Shown here in pieces: positions 1-8,157 of a stretch of DNA of 49,146 bases; the first letter of the stretch is position 1; the number at the start of each line of letters is the position of its first letter. This stretch comes from an uncultured Bacteroidaceae bacterium. GTDB lineage: Bacteria > Bacteroidota > Bacteroidia > Bacteroidales > Bacteroidaceae. The DNA is taken from contig CALUJL010000024.1 of NCBI GenBank assembly GCA_944320955.1, positions 1-49,146 of the forward strand, written 5' to 3'. Position numbers and translations under genes: made by a program. The notes below the pieces were generated by a model. The model did not search any database and had not been told where the DNA came from. It saw only the letters and a list, made by a program, of their open reading frames with translations.

Positions 1-339
1 GGGCGCTCCACGCTGGAGCAAATCGTAAGCAAGATCCAGGCGCGGTGCACGGTGACGCGGCCGGACATCCTGGCCGTGATAGCGGCCCTGATAGACGACA
101 TCGAGGACCGCCTGCAGAGCGGCCAGATCGTGGAGCTGGGCGAGCTGGGCAACTTCCAGCTGACCGTGCACAACCGCGGCGGCTCGGAGACGGAGGAGGA
201 GTGGACGGCGGACTTCATAAAGAAGGCCTCCATCGTGTTCCGTCCCTCGGTGCGCTTCCAGCGCATCCCGGCCAACACGAGCTTCACCCGCTGGCAGCAG
301 AGCACGCCGGCCGGGGGCACGGAGACGCCGGGCGCCTAA
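1..339 (+). CDS. HU-like DNA-binding protein, 5' end outside window
   Basis: The frame is open from the first base, so the start lies upstream; a GTG at 52 is internal and should not be taken as the start. The visible 112 residues contain LQSGQIVELGELGNFQLTVHNRGG followed by an acidic stretch and IKKASIVFRPS, which is the pattern of the Bacteroidota HU-like family (a helical pair, then a beta-arm region with a conserved LGxxGxF turn). These proteins bind and bend DNA in the nucleoid; many copies exist per genome and most have no known specific role. A strong hairpin terminator follows at 395. Family assignment is fairly sure; specific function is unknown. Confidence 0.75.
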   Translation, partial: GRSTLEQIVSKIQARCTVTRPDILAVIAALIDDIEDRLQSGQIVELGELGNFQLTVHNRGGSETEEEWTADFIKKASIVFRPSVRFQRIPANTSFTRWQQSTPAGGTETPGA

Positions 340-394
340 AAAACGCGCCGCCCCACGGACGGACACGGGCGTCCGGGCCCGGAAACAAAAAACC

Positions 395-468
395 GAGAGC
401 GGGAGGAATCCGGCAGCAGGCTGCATGCGCGCCTCTGCCCTGCGGGATTCCCCCCGCTCTTTTTTTTT
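395..468 (+). terminator. Rho-independent terminator after the HU-like gene
   Basis: A long stem pairs AGAGCGGGAGGAATCC with GGATTCCCCCCGCTCT, followed at once by a run of nine T. The inner part also pairs GGCAG with CTGCC. It sits 56 bases after the stop codon of the HU-like gene. Confidence 0.8.
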
Positions 469-483
469 ATGCCCCGGCGGAAA

Positions 484-570
484 ACAACCGAACAACCGAA
501 CAACCGCAGTCGTTTCCCCGAAAACAACCCCCGAAACGCTCGAACGCTCGAACGCTCGCGAGCGTTTCCC
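484..570. repeat. Two short 8-bp tandem repeats
   Basis: Three copies of AACAACCG lie at about 484-506, and three copies of an 8-mer (CGAACGCT, rotated) lie at about 534-557. The second run is bounded by GAAACGCTCG and CGAGCGTTTC, so it can fold as one hairpin. I see no gene in the 340-700 gap; it holds the two terminators and these repeats. Confidence 0.6.
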
Positions 571-604
571 CGGAATTAAGGCACGGGGGCGGGGGGAAGG
601 CTTG

Positions 605-658
605 TAAAACAAGGCGGCCCGCCTCCTGACGTGTGGGTGCGTCGGGGGCGGGCCGCTT
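605..658 (-). terminator. Terminator at the end of the ilv operon
   Basis: On the minus strand AAGCGGCCCGCC pairs with GGCGGGCCGCCTT, followed by GTTTT. It lies about 43 bases after the ilvC stop and would end the ilvD-ilvC transcript. Confidence 0.7.
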
Positions 659-700
659 GCCGGTATTGTTGTCTTGGATTGTCCGGCGAGGGGTGGGGGA

Positions 701-1744
701 TCAGTTGTTCTCCGGGCGGAGCTTGCGTACGACTGCGCCGGTCTGCCACATCTCGCTCTCGCGCAGGGCTTTCAGCTCGGCGTTGAGCTTCTCGCGGTAG
801 TCGGGCTGGGAGTTGGAGTCGATGGAGCGCTGGGCTTCGTTGCCTACCTCAACTTCGTGGTAGAGTTTCTCGAACACGGGTTTCGTGGCATCGTGGAACG
901 GGCCCATCCAGTCGAGTGCGCCGCGCTGGGCCGTCGTGGAGCAGTTGGCATACATCCAGTCCATGCCGTTCTTGGCAAAGAGGGGCATGAGCGACTGGGT
1001 GAGTTCTTCTACCGTCTCGTTGAAAGCCTCGGAGGGGGTGTGGCCGTGCTCACGCAGGGTCTCGTACTGGGCGAGCAGCAAGCCCTGGATGGCGCCCATC
1101 AGCGTGCCGCGTTCGCCGGTCAGGTCGGAGTAGACTTCGCGCTTGAAGGTGGTCTCGAAGAGGTAGCCGGAGCCTACGCCGATGCCCAATGCGATCACGC
1201 GGTCCCAAGCCTTGCCCGTGGCGTCCTGGAAGATGGCGTACGAGGAGTTCAGCCCGCGGCCTTCGAGGAACATGGTGCGCAACGAGGTGCCGGATCCTTT
1301 CGGGGCAATCATGATGACATCCACATCCTCGGGCGGCACGATTCCGGTGCGTTCCTTATAGGTGATGGCGAAGCCGTGGGAGAAGTAGAGGGCCTTGCCT
1401 TTGGTCAGGTGTTTCTTGATCATCGGCCAGCAGGCTATCTGGGCTGCATCGGAGAGGAGCACCTGGATGATGGTGGCCTTCTCGCAGGCTTCTTCGATGC
1501 CGAAGAGCGTTTCGCCCGGTACCCAGCCGTCGGCCACGGCTTTGTCGAAGGTCTTGCCGGGGCGCTGGCCTACGATTACGTTGAATCCGTTGTCGCGCAG
1601 GTTGAGCGACTGGCCGGGGCCTTGTACTCCGTAGCCGATGACGGCGATTACTTCGTCCTTGAGGACTTCACGTGCTTTCTCCAAAGGAAATTCTTCGCGG
1701 GTGACTACGTTTTCGATCACTCCGCCAAAATTCATTTGTGCCAT
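701..1744 (-). CDS. ilvC: Ketol-acid reductoisomerase (NADP+)
   Basis: Converts 2-acetolactate or 2-aceto-2-hydroxybutyrate to the dihydroxy acids by Mg2+-dependent isomerisation and NAD(P)H reduction, the second common step of valine, leucine and isoleucine synthesis. The 347-residue protein fits the short class I form. A Rossmann motif GYGVQGPGQ is at residues 37-45, the conserved HGF (H123) is present, and D207 and E211 in SDLTGERGTLMG match the metal ligands of the knotted C-terminal domain. It is the last gene of the ilv operon, 70 bases after the thioesterase gene, and is followed by a terminator. Confidence 0.96.
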   Translation of the reverse strand: MAQMNFGGVIENVVTREEFPLEKAREVLKDEVIAVIGYGVQGPGQSLNLRDNGFNVIVGQRPGKTFDKAVADGWVPGETLFGIEEACEKATIIQVLLSDAAQIACWPMIKKHLTKGKALYFSHGFAITYKERTGIVPPEDVDVIMIAPKGSGTSLRTMFLEGRGLNSSYAIFQDATGKAWDRVIALGIGVGSGYLFETTFKREVYSDLTGERGTLMGAIQGLLLAQYETLREHGHTPSEAFNETVEELTQSLMPLFAKNGMDWMYANCSTTAQRGALDWMGPFHDATKPVFEKLYHEVEVGNEAQRSIDSNSQPDYREKLNAELKALRESEMWQTGAVVRKLRPENN

Positions 1745-1814
1745 TTTTTGTTTCGTTTTTGTTTTTGTGCAACCCCGCCGGGGGTTGCGCGTTTATGGAA
1801 TAGTGTTTGTTTGT

Positions 1815-2591
1815 TTATGCTTTTCCGTCGAACTCCACCCGGCAGCGGCAGACGGCTTCGGAGGAATTTTTCCGGATTTCTACGTTGTAGGCCTCTTCGC
1901 CCGTCTTTTCCATCCGGAAGGCCAGTTCGTCCCCCGGGTAGCTCTCGGCCATGTAGGCCATCTCGAAGCGGCGGACGCGGGAGGTGCGGTAGCGGTCGGG
2001 GGGGAACAGGTCGAGCACGTGCTCGATGTACTTGATGCTGTTGAAGTGCCCGTTGATGTCGATGTCGCTGTAGGCGGGGCGCAGGGTGAGGACTTCGGCG
2101 GCGTCTTTTACGGCTATGCGTCCGGGTTTGCCGATGGGGCAGGGCTTCTCGGGGCAGAGGTAGCCGGAGAAATCCGCGCCATAGAGCGGGACGAGGTCGA
2201 TGGCCTTGCGGGAGGCCAGGTCGATCATGGCCCATACCGACCGTGCATAGGCGAAGATGCGCCCGTCGCTTCCGCAGACGCAGAAGTTGCGGCTCGTAAA
2301 GGATCGGAAGATGCCTTCGATCCAGGTCTCCACCGTATAACTCTCGTACTGCCGCGGCATTTCGCGTATTTCCACGGCCAGGCGGGAGAGCACCCACGTG
2401 CGGTTTTCCCGTTGCAGGGTGGGGATGCCGAACCCGCGTTCCTTGCTGTGGAAATCGGCGGCGTTGAGCAGTTGGTTGCCGAGTATGGGCACGGGCAGCC
2501 GCCCGCAGAAGTCCACTTGGAACGGCTCGGCCATAAACGGGTAACGGCCTATTTTCTCTTTCTTCTCGTTTGCGTCGGATGGGGAATCCAT
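1815..2591 (-). CDS. Acyl-ACP thioesterase (FatA-like)
   Basis: Predicted cytosolic acyl-acyl carrier protein thioesterase of the plant FatA/FatB type (PF01643), a double hot-dog fold that releases free fatty acids from acyl-ACP. The 258 residues are usual for bacterial members. The first hot-dog repeat spans about residues 14-140; the second holds YSDIDINGHFNSIKY (N180, H182), the catalytic asparagine/histidine segment. It lies inside the ilv operon, 24 bases after ilvN and 70 before ilvC. The same arrangement is known in other Bacteroidales, so this is not a chance insertion. One inference is that it links branched-chain keto-acid supply with branched fatty acids, but substrate chain type cannot be read from the sequence. 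Confidence 0.88.
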   Translation of the reverse strand: MDSPSDANEKKEKIGRYPFMAEPFQVDFCGRLPVPILGNQLLNAADFHSKERGFGIPTLQRENRTWVLSRLAVEIREMPRQYESYTVETWIEGIFRSFTSRNFCVCGSDGRIFAYARSVWAMIDLASRKAIDLVPLYGADFSGYLCPEKPCPIGKPGRIAVKDAAEVLTLRPAYSDIDINGHFNSIKYIEHVLDLFPPDRYRTSRVRRFEMAYMAESYPGDELAFRMEKTGEEAYNVEIRKNSSEAVCRCRVEFDGKA

Positions 2592-2615
2592 GGGGCTTGC
2601 GTTTTTTTGAGGAAC

Positions 2616-3188
2616 TTACAGTGCCTTTTTTGCCGCGCCGGCCTTTTCCTGGCGGTAGCGTGCCTCGCGGGCTTCGAGGAATCCGTTGACCCGCTCCACG
2701 CAGCTCTTGGTGATGGCGATGCGGCCCGAGCGCACGTACTGGAGCATGCAGCCCGTCTTTTGGAGTTCGTTGTAGAGGCTGATGATTTCTTCCGTCATAC
2801 CGGCTTTTTCCACGATGCAGTAAGTCGTGTTGACTTCCACGAAGATGGCGCTGTGGCGGCGGACTATCTTGGAGACTTCGGGGTTTTCCTGCACTTCGGG
2901 GGTGGAGAGCTTGTAGAGGGCTATCTCGTGGAGGAAAATCTCGTCGTCCGTGAAATAGTGTGCCTGTATTACGTCTATTTTCCGCTCGATCTGCTTGACG
3001 ACCTTCTCGATGGTCTCGCGGTCGCTCCATGTGGTTATCGTGTATTTGTGTATGCCGGGTATGGAGGAGGCCGAGACGTTCAGGCTCTCGATGTTCAGCT
3101 GGCGCCGGGTGAATACGGCGGTAATCTGGTTGAGCAGTCCGGCGAAGTTCTCGGAGTAGACCAGCAGGGTATAAAATATCTTGTCCAT
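2616..3188 (-). CDS. ilvN: Acetolactate synthase, small (regulatory) subunit
   Basis: Regulatory partner of IlvB; it activates the catalytic subunit and usually confers valine feedback inhibition. An N-terminal ACT domain (about residues 4-78, FYTLLVYSENFAGLLNQI) is followed by the C-terminal domain of the small-subunit family (about 80-175). At 190 residues it is longer than the E. coli ilvN/ilvM products and closer to the IlvH length. It starts 23 bases after the ilvB stop, so the two are probably translated together. The gene symbol could equally be ilvH. Confidence 0.93.
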   Translation of the reverse strand: MDKIFYTLLVYSENFAGLLNQITAVFTRRQLNIESLNVSASSIPGIHKYTITTWSDRETIEKVVKQIERKIDVIQAHYFTDDEIFLHEIALYKLSTPEVQENPEVSKIVRRHSAIFVEVNTTYCIVEKAGMTEEIISLYNELQKTGCMLQYVRSGRIAITKSCVERVNGFLEAREARYRQEKAGAAKKAL

Positions 3189-3211
3189 GGGTGTCTTTCT
3201 TTTTTATGTTT

Positions 3212-4906
3212 TCAACATTCCAGCAACATCTCGTCGACGGAACTGCCCGGGGTGGTCATCGGCATCACGTTGCCTTCTTCCACTACGCATGCCTCCAGGA
3301 AGAACGGCCCGTCGGACGTCAGCATCTCCCGCACGGCACCGGCCAGTTCCGCGCGCTCCATGACGCGGCGCGAGGGTATGCCGTAGGCGGCGGATATCTG
3401 CTGGTAGTCGGGGTTGAGCATGGGGGTGAAAGAGTAGCGGTGGCCGAAGAACATGGCCTGCCACTGCCGCACGTTGCCCAAGAAGTTGTTGTTGAGCAGG
3501 ATGATTTTTACGGGTGCTTTCTGCTCCATGACGGTGCCCAGTTCCTGGAGGACCATCTGGATTCCGCCGTCGCCCACGAAGAGGCAGACGGGGCGTCCCG
3601 TGCGGGCAAACGTGGCCCCTATGGCGGCAGGCAGGCCGAAGCCCATGGTGCCCAGTCCGCCCGAGGTGACGATGCTCCGGGGTTTGCCGTATTGGAAGTA
3701 GCGGGCGGCCATCATCTGGTTCTGGCCCACGTCGGTCACGAGTATCGCCTCGTTCCGTGTGGCATCGCTCACGGCGCGCACTACTTCGCCCATGTTCAGC
3801 GGCCCGGCGGCGGGGTGGATTTCCGGCTCGATCACGCGCGTTTGCTCCGTAGTCTCGTATTCCCGGAAACTTCCAATCCACTCCGAGTGGTCGGCGGGGC
3901 TGATCTTTTCCGTCAGCAGGCGCAGCGTCTTCTTGCAGTCGCCCATGACGGGGATGTCGACGGGCACGTTTTTGTTGATTTCCGCAGGGTCGATGTCCAG
4001 ATGGATTACCTTGGCCTGCTTGGCATACGCATCCAGCCGTCCCGTCACGCGGTCGTCGAAGCGCATCCCGATGGCAATCAGCACGTCGCACTCGTTGGTC
4101 TTGATGTTCGGGCCGAGATTGCCGTGCATGCCCAGCATCCCTTTGTTCAGCGGGTGCGCGGTGGGGATGGCCGACAGCCCGAGCAGGGTGCAACCGCAGG
4201 GGATGTTGGCTTTTTCGAGAAAGGCTTTCAGCTCTTCCTGCGCATTGCCCAGTTCTACGCCTTGCCCCACCAGTGCCAGGGGCTTGCGGGCGGAGTCTAT
4301 GAGCCGGGCGGCTTCGTCCAGGAGGACCGGGTCGGTCTCCGGTTCGGGCACATAGCTGCGGATGAAGTCCACGTCTTTCGGTTCATAGTCTACGGTATCG
4401 GTCTGCGCGTTCTTGGTGAAGTCCAGGACCACCGGCCCCGGGCGTCCGCTCCGGGCTATGTAGAAAGCGCGGGATACGGCCCAGGCCACGTCTTCCGCAC
4501 GGCGTATCTGGTAGTTCCACTTGGTGATGGGCTGGGTGACGCCTACGAGGTCGACCTCCTGGAAGGCATCGGTTCCCAAAAAGCCGGCCCCGACCTGTCC
4601 GGCGATGACTACGATGGGCGTACTGTCCATCATGGCGTCGGCTATTCCGGTGATGGTGTTGGTGGCTCCCGGGCCGCTTGTCACCAGGCAGACTCCGACT
4701 TTTCCGCTTACCCGCGCATATCCCTGCGCGGCGTGGGCGGCGCATTGTTCGTGGCGCACCAGGATGTGGTTCAGGGTGTCGCGGTGGTCGTAGAGAGCGT
4801 CGTAGACCGGCATGATCGACCCGCCCGGATAGCCGAAGAGCGTCTCCACGCCTTCGTGCTCCAGGGAACGCATCAGAGCTTCTGCGCCTGTTATCTTTTC
4901 TTTCAT
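3212..4906 (-). CDS. ilvB: Acetolactate synthase, large catalytic subunit
   Basis: Thiamine diphosphate- and FAD-dependent enzyme that condenses pyruvate with pyruvate or 2-ketobutyrate, the first common step of branched-chain amino acid synthesis. The 564 residues are full length. The catalytic glutamate is E53 in RHEQCAAHAAQGYAR; the ThDP/Mg motif starts with GDGGIQMVLQEL and ends with NNNFLGN. QVGAGFLGTDAFQEVD and the FDDRVTG segment (FAD domain) are also typical of acetolactate synthases rather than other ThDP enzymes. It lies 30 bases after ilvD and 23 before ilvN, in one operon. Confidence 0.96.
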   Translation of the reverse strand: MKEKITGAEALMRSLEHEGVETLFGYPGGSIMPVYDALYDHRDTLNHILVRHEQCAAHAAQGYARVSGKVGVCLVTSGPGATNTITGIADAMMDSTPIVVIAGQVGAGFLGTDAFQEVDLVGVTQPITKWNYQIRRAEDVAWAVSRAFYIARSGRPGPVVLDFTKNAQTDTVDYEPKDVDFIRSYVPEPETDPVLLDEAARLIDSARKPLALVGQGVELGNAQEELKAFLEKANIPCGCTLLGLSAIPTAHPLNKGMLGMHGNLGPNIKTNECDVLIAIGMRFDDRVTGRLDAYAKQAKVIHLDIDPAEINKNVPVDIPVMGDCKKTLRLLTEKISPADHSEWIGSFREYETTEQTRVIEPEIHPAAGPLNMGEVVRAVSDATRNEAILVTDVGQNQMMAARYFQYGKPRSIVTSGGLGTMGFGLPAAIGATFARTGRPVCLFVGDGGIQMVLQELGTVMEQKAPVKIILLNNNFLGNVRQWQAMFFGHRYSFTPMLNPDYQQISAAYGIPSRRVMERAELAGAVREMLTSDGPFFLEACVVEEGNVMPMTTPGSSVDEMLLEC

Positions 4907-4936
4907 ATTCTGAGTGTAATTCTGTTTCTACTTCAA

Positions 4937-6739
4937 TTATTTTATGATCCGCACGGCGCCCTTGTCGGCGGAGCTTACCAGATTGGCGTATGCCTTGAGG
5001 CTCTTGGGGATGACCCGGTCGCGGGTCAGGGGATGGCCCGGTCGGGCTTCCAGCTCGGCGTCGGTGAGCTTCACGTTGATCGTGCGGTGGGGGATGTCGA
5101 TTTCTATCACATCGCCGTCGCGCAGCTTGCCCACGTTGCCGCCCGAAGCGGCTTCGGGGGAGATGTGGCCTATGCTCAGTCCCGAGGTCCCGCCGCTGAA
5201 GCGTCCGTCGGTTATGAGGGCGCACTCCTTACCGAGGTGCATGCTCTTTATATAAGAAGTGGGGTAGAGCATCTCCTGCATGCCGGGTCCGCCTTTCGGT
5301 CCCTCGTAGATGATGACCACCACGTCGCCGCTCTTTACCTTTCCGCCGAGGATGCCTTCGCAGGCGGCTTCCTGGGAGTCGAACACGCGGGCCGTGCCCG
5401 TGAATTTCCAGATGCTCTCGTCCACGCCGGCGGTCTTCACCACGCAGCCGTCTTCGGCAATGTTTCCTTTCAGGACGGCCAGGCCTCCGTCTTTGGAGTA
5501 GGCGTGTGCGAGGTCGCGGATGCAGCCGGCGGTGCGGTCGGTGTCGTAGGTTTCGTAGTAGTTGGCCTGCGAGCCCATCACTTGGTTGAACTTCCGTCCC
5601 GGCGCGCTGGCATACCGCTTCTTGGCTTCCGGGCAGGCGCTTGGGCTGAGGATGTCGTACTTCTCGATGGCTTCCTTCAGGGTCAGTCCGTCCACGCGGC
5701 GGGTCGTGGTGTCGAGCAGGCCGCCTTTTTCCAGTTCGCCCAGGATGGCGATGATGCCGCCTGCGCGGTTGACGTCCTGGATGTGGTACTTCTGTGTCGT
5801 GGGGGCTACCTTGCAGAGGCAGGGGGTGCGGCGCGAGAGCATGTCGATGTCGTCCATCGTGAAGTCCGCCCCGGCTTCTTGCGCTACGGCAAGGAGGTGC
5901 AGCACGGTGTTGGTGGAGCCTCCCATGGCGATGTCCATCGTCATGGCATTCAGGAAGGCCGCACGGGTGGCGATGCTGCGGGGGAGTACGGAGTCGTCTC
6001 CCTCTTCGTAGTACCGGCGTGCGTTTTCCACGATGAGGCGGGCCGCTTCGCGGAAAAGGGCGATGCGGTTTTCGTGGGTGGCCACGATGGTCCCGTTGCC
6101 GGGCAGGGAGAGGCCGATGGCTTCGGTAAGGCAATTCATGGAGTTGGCCGTGAACATGCCCGAACAGCATCCGCAGCCCGGGCAGGCGCTGCGCTCGATC
6201 TGCTCCACGTCTTCATCGCTCACCGTGGGGTCTGCGGCTTGCACCATGGCGTCTATGAGGTCCAGGCGTTTCTCGCCCCACTCGCCGGCTTCCATGGGGC
6301 CGCCGCTGACAAAGACGGCGGGGATGTTGAGCCGCATGGCGGCCATCAGCATTCCGGGCGTTATCTTGTCGCAGTTGCTGATGCAGACCATCGCGTCGGC
6401 CTTGTGGGCGTTGCACATGTATTCTACGCTGTCGGCTATGATATCCCGGCTCGGAAGGGAGTAGAGCATGCCGTCGTGTCCCATGGCGATGCCGTCGTCG
6501 ATGGCAATCGTGTTGAACTCTGCGGCAAAACAACCCAGTTTCTCGATTTCGGCCTTTACGATCTGGCCGATTTCGTGCAGGTGGACGTGGCCGGGTACGA
6601 ATTGGGTGAATGAGTTGACCACGGCAATCACCGGTTTCCCCTGCATTTCTTTTTTCATACCGTTGGCCGCCCACAGCGCGCGTGCGCCGGCCATTCGTCT
6701 TCCTTCTGTGCAAATGCTGCTACGTAGCGGGTGTTTCAT
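4937..6739 (-). CDS. ilvD: Dihydroxy-acid dehydratase
   Basis: Fe-S enzyme that dehydrates dihydroxyisovalerate and dihydroxymethylvalerate to the 2-keto acids, the third common step. The 600 residues are full length. Cluster and metal ligands are seen in [12 protein letters not shown] (C123) and [16 protein letters not shown] (around 186-200), with D82 in [14 protein letters not shown]. It is the first gene of the operon, with a clear Bacteroides-type promoter about 40 bases upstream. The leader is too short to hold a classical attenuator, so any branched-chain control is not visible here. Confidence 0.96.
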   Translation of the reverse strand: MKHPLRSSICTEGRRMAGARALWAANGMKKEMQGKPVIAVVNSFTQFVPGHVHLHEIGQIVKAEIEKLGCFAAEFNTIAIDDGIAMGHDGMLYSLPSRDIIADSVEYMCNAHKADAMVCISNCDKITPGMLMAAMRLNIPAVFVSGGPMEAGEWGEKRLDLIDAMVQAADPTVSDEDVEQIERSACPGCGCCSGMFTANSMNCLTEAIGLSLPGNGTIVATHENRIALFREAARLIVENARRYYEEGDDSVLPRSIATRAAFLNAMTMDIAMGGSTNTVLHLLAVAQEAGADFTMDDIDMLSRRTPCLCKVAPTTQKYHIQDVNRAGGIIAILGELEKGGLLDTTTRRVDGLTLKEAIEKYDILSPSACPEAKKRYASAPGRKFNQVMGSQANYYETYDTDRTAGCIRDLAHAYSKDGGLAVLKGNIAEDGCVVKTAGVDESIWKFTGTARVFDSQEAACEGILGGKVKSGDVVVIIYEGPKGGPGMQEMLYPTSYIKSMHLGKECALITDGRFSGGTSGLSIGHISPEAASGGNVGKLRDGDVIEIDIPHRTINVKLTDAELEARPGHPLTRDRVIPKSLKAYANLVSSADKGAVRIIK

Positions 6740-6779
6740 GTTTTTGTCCCTTCAGGTTTTAGTCTTGTTTATTGGCGTG

Positions 6780-6811
6780 CAAAGGTACGAATGTTTCCCC
6801 GGTTTGCCAAA
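6780..6811 (-). promoter_or_regulatory. Promoter of the ilv operon
   Basis: On the minus strand TTTGG, then 20 bases, then TACCTTTG. This matches the Bacteroidota primary-sigma promoter (TTTG at about -33, TAnnTTTG at about -7). The expected start of transcription is near 6773, giving a leader of about 35 bases. Confidence 0.8.
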
Positions 6812-6939
6812 CGGTTTACATAGAAAAAGGCTGCCATGTTGGGATTTGTAAGACAACCGGCCGATAAAAAACGAATTTGTTTGGCACTGGGCCTGGAATC
6901 ATGCGCAAAGGGAAGGGCCGCCGCTTTCCGCGTGCCCGG

Positions 6940-7049
6940 AGAAGTGCTGCCGCTTTTCCGGAATTCATGCAGCGCTTTTCGGGATTTCATGCAGCGCTTT
7001 TCGGGAAAAGTGCCTGCGCTTTTTTCCTTTTCATGCAGGGGAAAGGGGA
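6940..7049. repeat. 22-bp palindromic tandem array, copy 1
   Basis: Five units in exact 22-base steps start at 6940, 6962, 6984, 7006 and 7028. The second and third differ by one base; the others are degenerate. Each unit has the core NNNNNTGCNGCGCTTTTCSG. The array sits in the 780-base gap between ilvD and the next plus-strand gene. See the other copies at 8905, 10375, 12371, 16983, 19451, 23545, 32684 and 38809. Confidence 0.85.
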
Positions 7050-7166
7050 GGGAGGCATGGGGCAAGAGGAGAATTGCGGAGGCCCTCTTATGTATTAAAT
7101 TGGTAACTAACGGGCCTTGCGCTGCATAAAAAGCGTTAAACCTGAAAAATAAGAGCCCCCAATCCA

Positions 7167-7196
7167 TTGCGGATTTGGAGAAAGCCCCTATATTTG
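7167..7196 (+). promoter_or_regulatory. Promoter of a small RNA
   Basis: TTG, 19 bases, TATATTTG: a complete Bacteroidota-type promoter. The expected start is near 7203, just at the beginning of the structured segment described next. The nearest open reading frame of normal size starts more than 300 bases downstream. Confidence 0.75.
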
Positions 7197-7202
7197 CACC
7201 AT

Positions 7203-7313
7203 GTTTTTCATGGTATTAGATTTTAAGGTTAATGAAGATTGGGTTGTCGGGAGACAACCTATTCTTTTTTATAACTAAGGAGATGCGGTTGCCGTGAGGC
7301 AACCCATTCTTTT
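7203..7313 (+). ncRNA. Putative small structured RNA or leader with two terminator hairpins
   Basis: About 110 bases following a good promoter. CCATG and CATGG can form a first small hairpin at its 5' edge (7199-7213). Two similar terminator-like hairpins follow: GGTTGTC-GGGA-GACAACC (7242-7259) with TATTCTTTTTT, and GGTTGCC-GTGA-GGCAACC (7287-7304) with CATTCTTTTT. The two stems differ by a compensated T-A to C-G change, which supports the fold. The segment TATTAGATTTTAAGGTTAA between them and the 5' hairpin looks conserved-type sequence. It may be one of the structured RNA motifs known only from Bacteroidales, but I cannot check Rfam. A 20-codon frame from the ATG at 7232 overlaps it, so a leader peptide is the alternative. 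Confidence 0.55.
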
Positions 7314-7486
7314 TATATATAGGCCGGTTCTCGGGGCGTGGAAGCCCTTTTTCTTTTTCGTGCCGGCGGAATCCGGGCGCGGTGTGCCCGCGGTCTCTTG
7401 CCGGAGGCGGGTGTGGGCACGGGAAAGGCTTTGTTTAAAAGATGTTTTTTATGCCTGCATACCGGAAAAGAACCACTTTTTTTACC

Positions 7487-7494
7487 TAAGTTTG
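7487..7494 (+). promoter_or_regulatory. Probable -7 element of the bifunctional nuclease gene
   Basis: TAAGTTTG followed by CACC, 25 bases before the ATG at 7520. No clear TTG is seen at the usual upstream distance, so only the -7 half is supported. Confidence 0.5.
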
Positions 7495-7519
7495 CACCAC
7501 TTTTTCCCAGTCTGCCGAT

Positions 7520-8134
7520 ATGGAACACAGCGAAAACAGCAAAGAATTGTCCGTTTGGGGCATCGTGGAGAGCAACAAGCCCTCGAATGCCTATGCCCTC
7601 GTGTTGGGCGAAAAGGGCGGAACGCGCCACCTTCCGGTGATTGTCGGTAAGTCGGAGGCCCAGAACATACTGATTGCCCAGAAACACATCTTCATGCCGC
7701 GCCCGCTGACGCACGACCTTTTCCTGAAAGTGCTCGTGGCCGTGGGCTGGAGCCTGGAGTATGTGGAGATTTACAAGGAGAACGACGGCGTGTTTTATGC
7801 CTATCTGGCTCTCCGGCAGAGCCCCGGTTCCGACGATCTCTACTACATGGACGCACGGGTTTCCGATGCGCTCGCCATAGCCCTGAAGGCATACAAGCCC
7901 ATTTTCGCCAAAGACGAAATCCTCGACCGCCTCGGCCTGACGGAGGAAGACATAGAGTGCGGCAACCTGCAGAGCGCATTCAGCCGCAGTGTCCCCTCCG
8001 ACCGCACGCCGGAAGAACTGGAGGAAGAAATGAAAAAGGCCATAGCCGAGGAAGACTACGAGCGCGCCGCCCGCCTGCGCGACCGCATCTCGGAGCTGAA
8101 GCACCTGTCGGAAGAGTCCGGGACCACTGAATGA
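7520..8134 (+). CDS. Bifunctional nuclease family protein (DUF151) with UVR domain
   Basis: The N-terminal two thirds (about residues 8-140) match the BFN/DUF151 family: a VxxLPVIVGKSEAQNI segment and the later RVSDALAIALKAYKPIF. Members in other bacteria show DNase and RNase activity; the role in Bacteroidota is not settled. The C-terminal part (about 160-197, TPEELEEEMKKAIAEEDYERAARLRDRISEL) is a UVR motif, the helical hairpin by which UvrB and UvrC interact, so a protein-protein contact in stress or DNA repair is possible. It lies 23 bases before rsmE and is probably cotranscribed. Confidence 0.85.
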   Translation: MEHSENSKELSVWGIVESNKPSNAYALVLGEKGGTRHLPVIVGKSEAQNILIAQKHIFMPRPLTHDLFLKVLVAVGWSLEYVEIYKENDGVFYAYLALRQSPGSDDLYYMDARVSDALAIALKAYKPIFAKDEILDRLGLTEEDIECGNLQSAFSRSVPSDRTPEELEEEMKKAIAEEDYERAARLRDRISELKHLSEESGTTE

Positions 8135-8157
8135 AAATACGTAAAGCCCTGTAACTT

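Noticed and set aside
51-339. A complete HU-like gene starting at GTG 52
   Set aside because: The frame is open to the first base of the window and the upstream residues continue the helical N-terminal part, so the gene starts before the window.
674-3386. Long plus-strand frames over ilvC, the thioesterase gene and ilvN
   Set aside because: Antisense to clear genes, with no recognisable protein features.
3191-6613. A 1140-codon open frame on plus over ilvB and ilvD
   Set aside because: It is the mirror of two well-conserved minus-strand genes; in GC-rich sequence such antisense frames stay open by codon bias. Its translation has no family features.
6739-6775. Attenuator or leader peptide for the ilv operon
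   Set aside because: The distance from promoter to ilvD start is only about 35 bases, with no run of Val, Leu or Ile codons and no hairpins.
6940-7049. CRISPR array
   Set aside because: The units are contiguous with no unique spacers, and there are no cas genes in the window.
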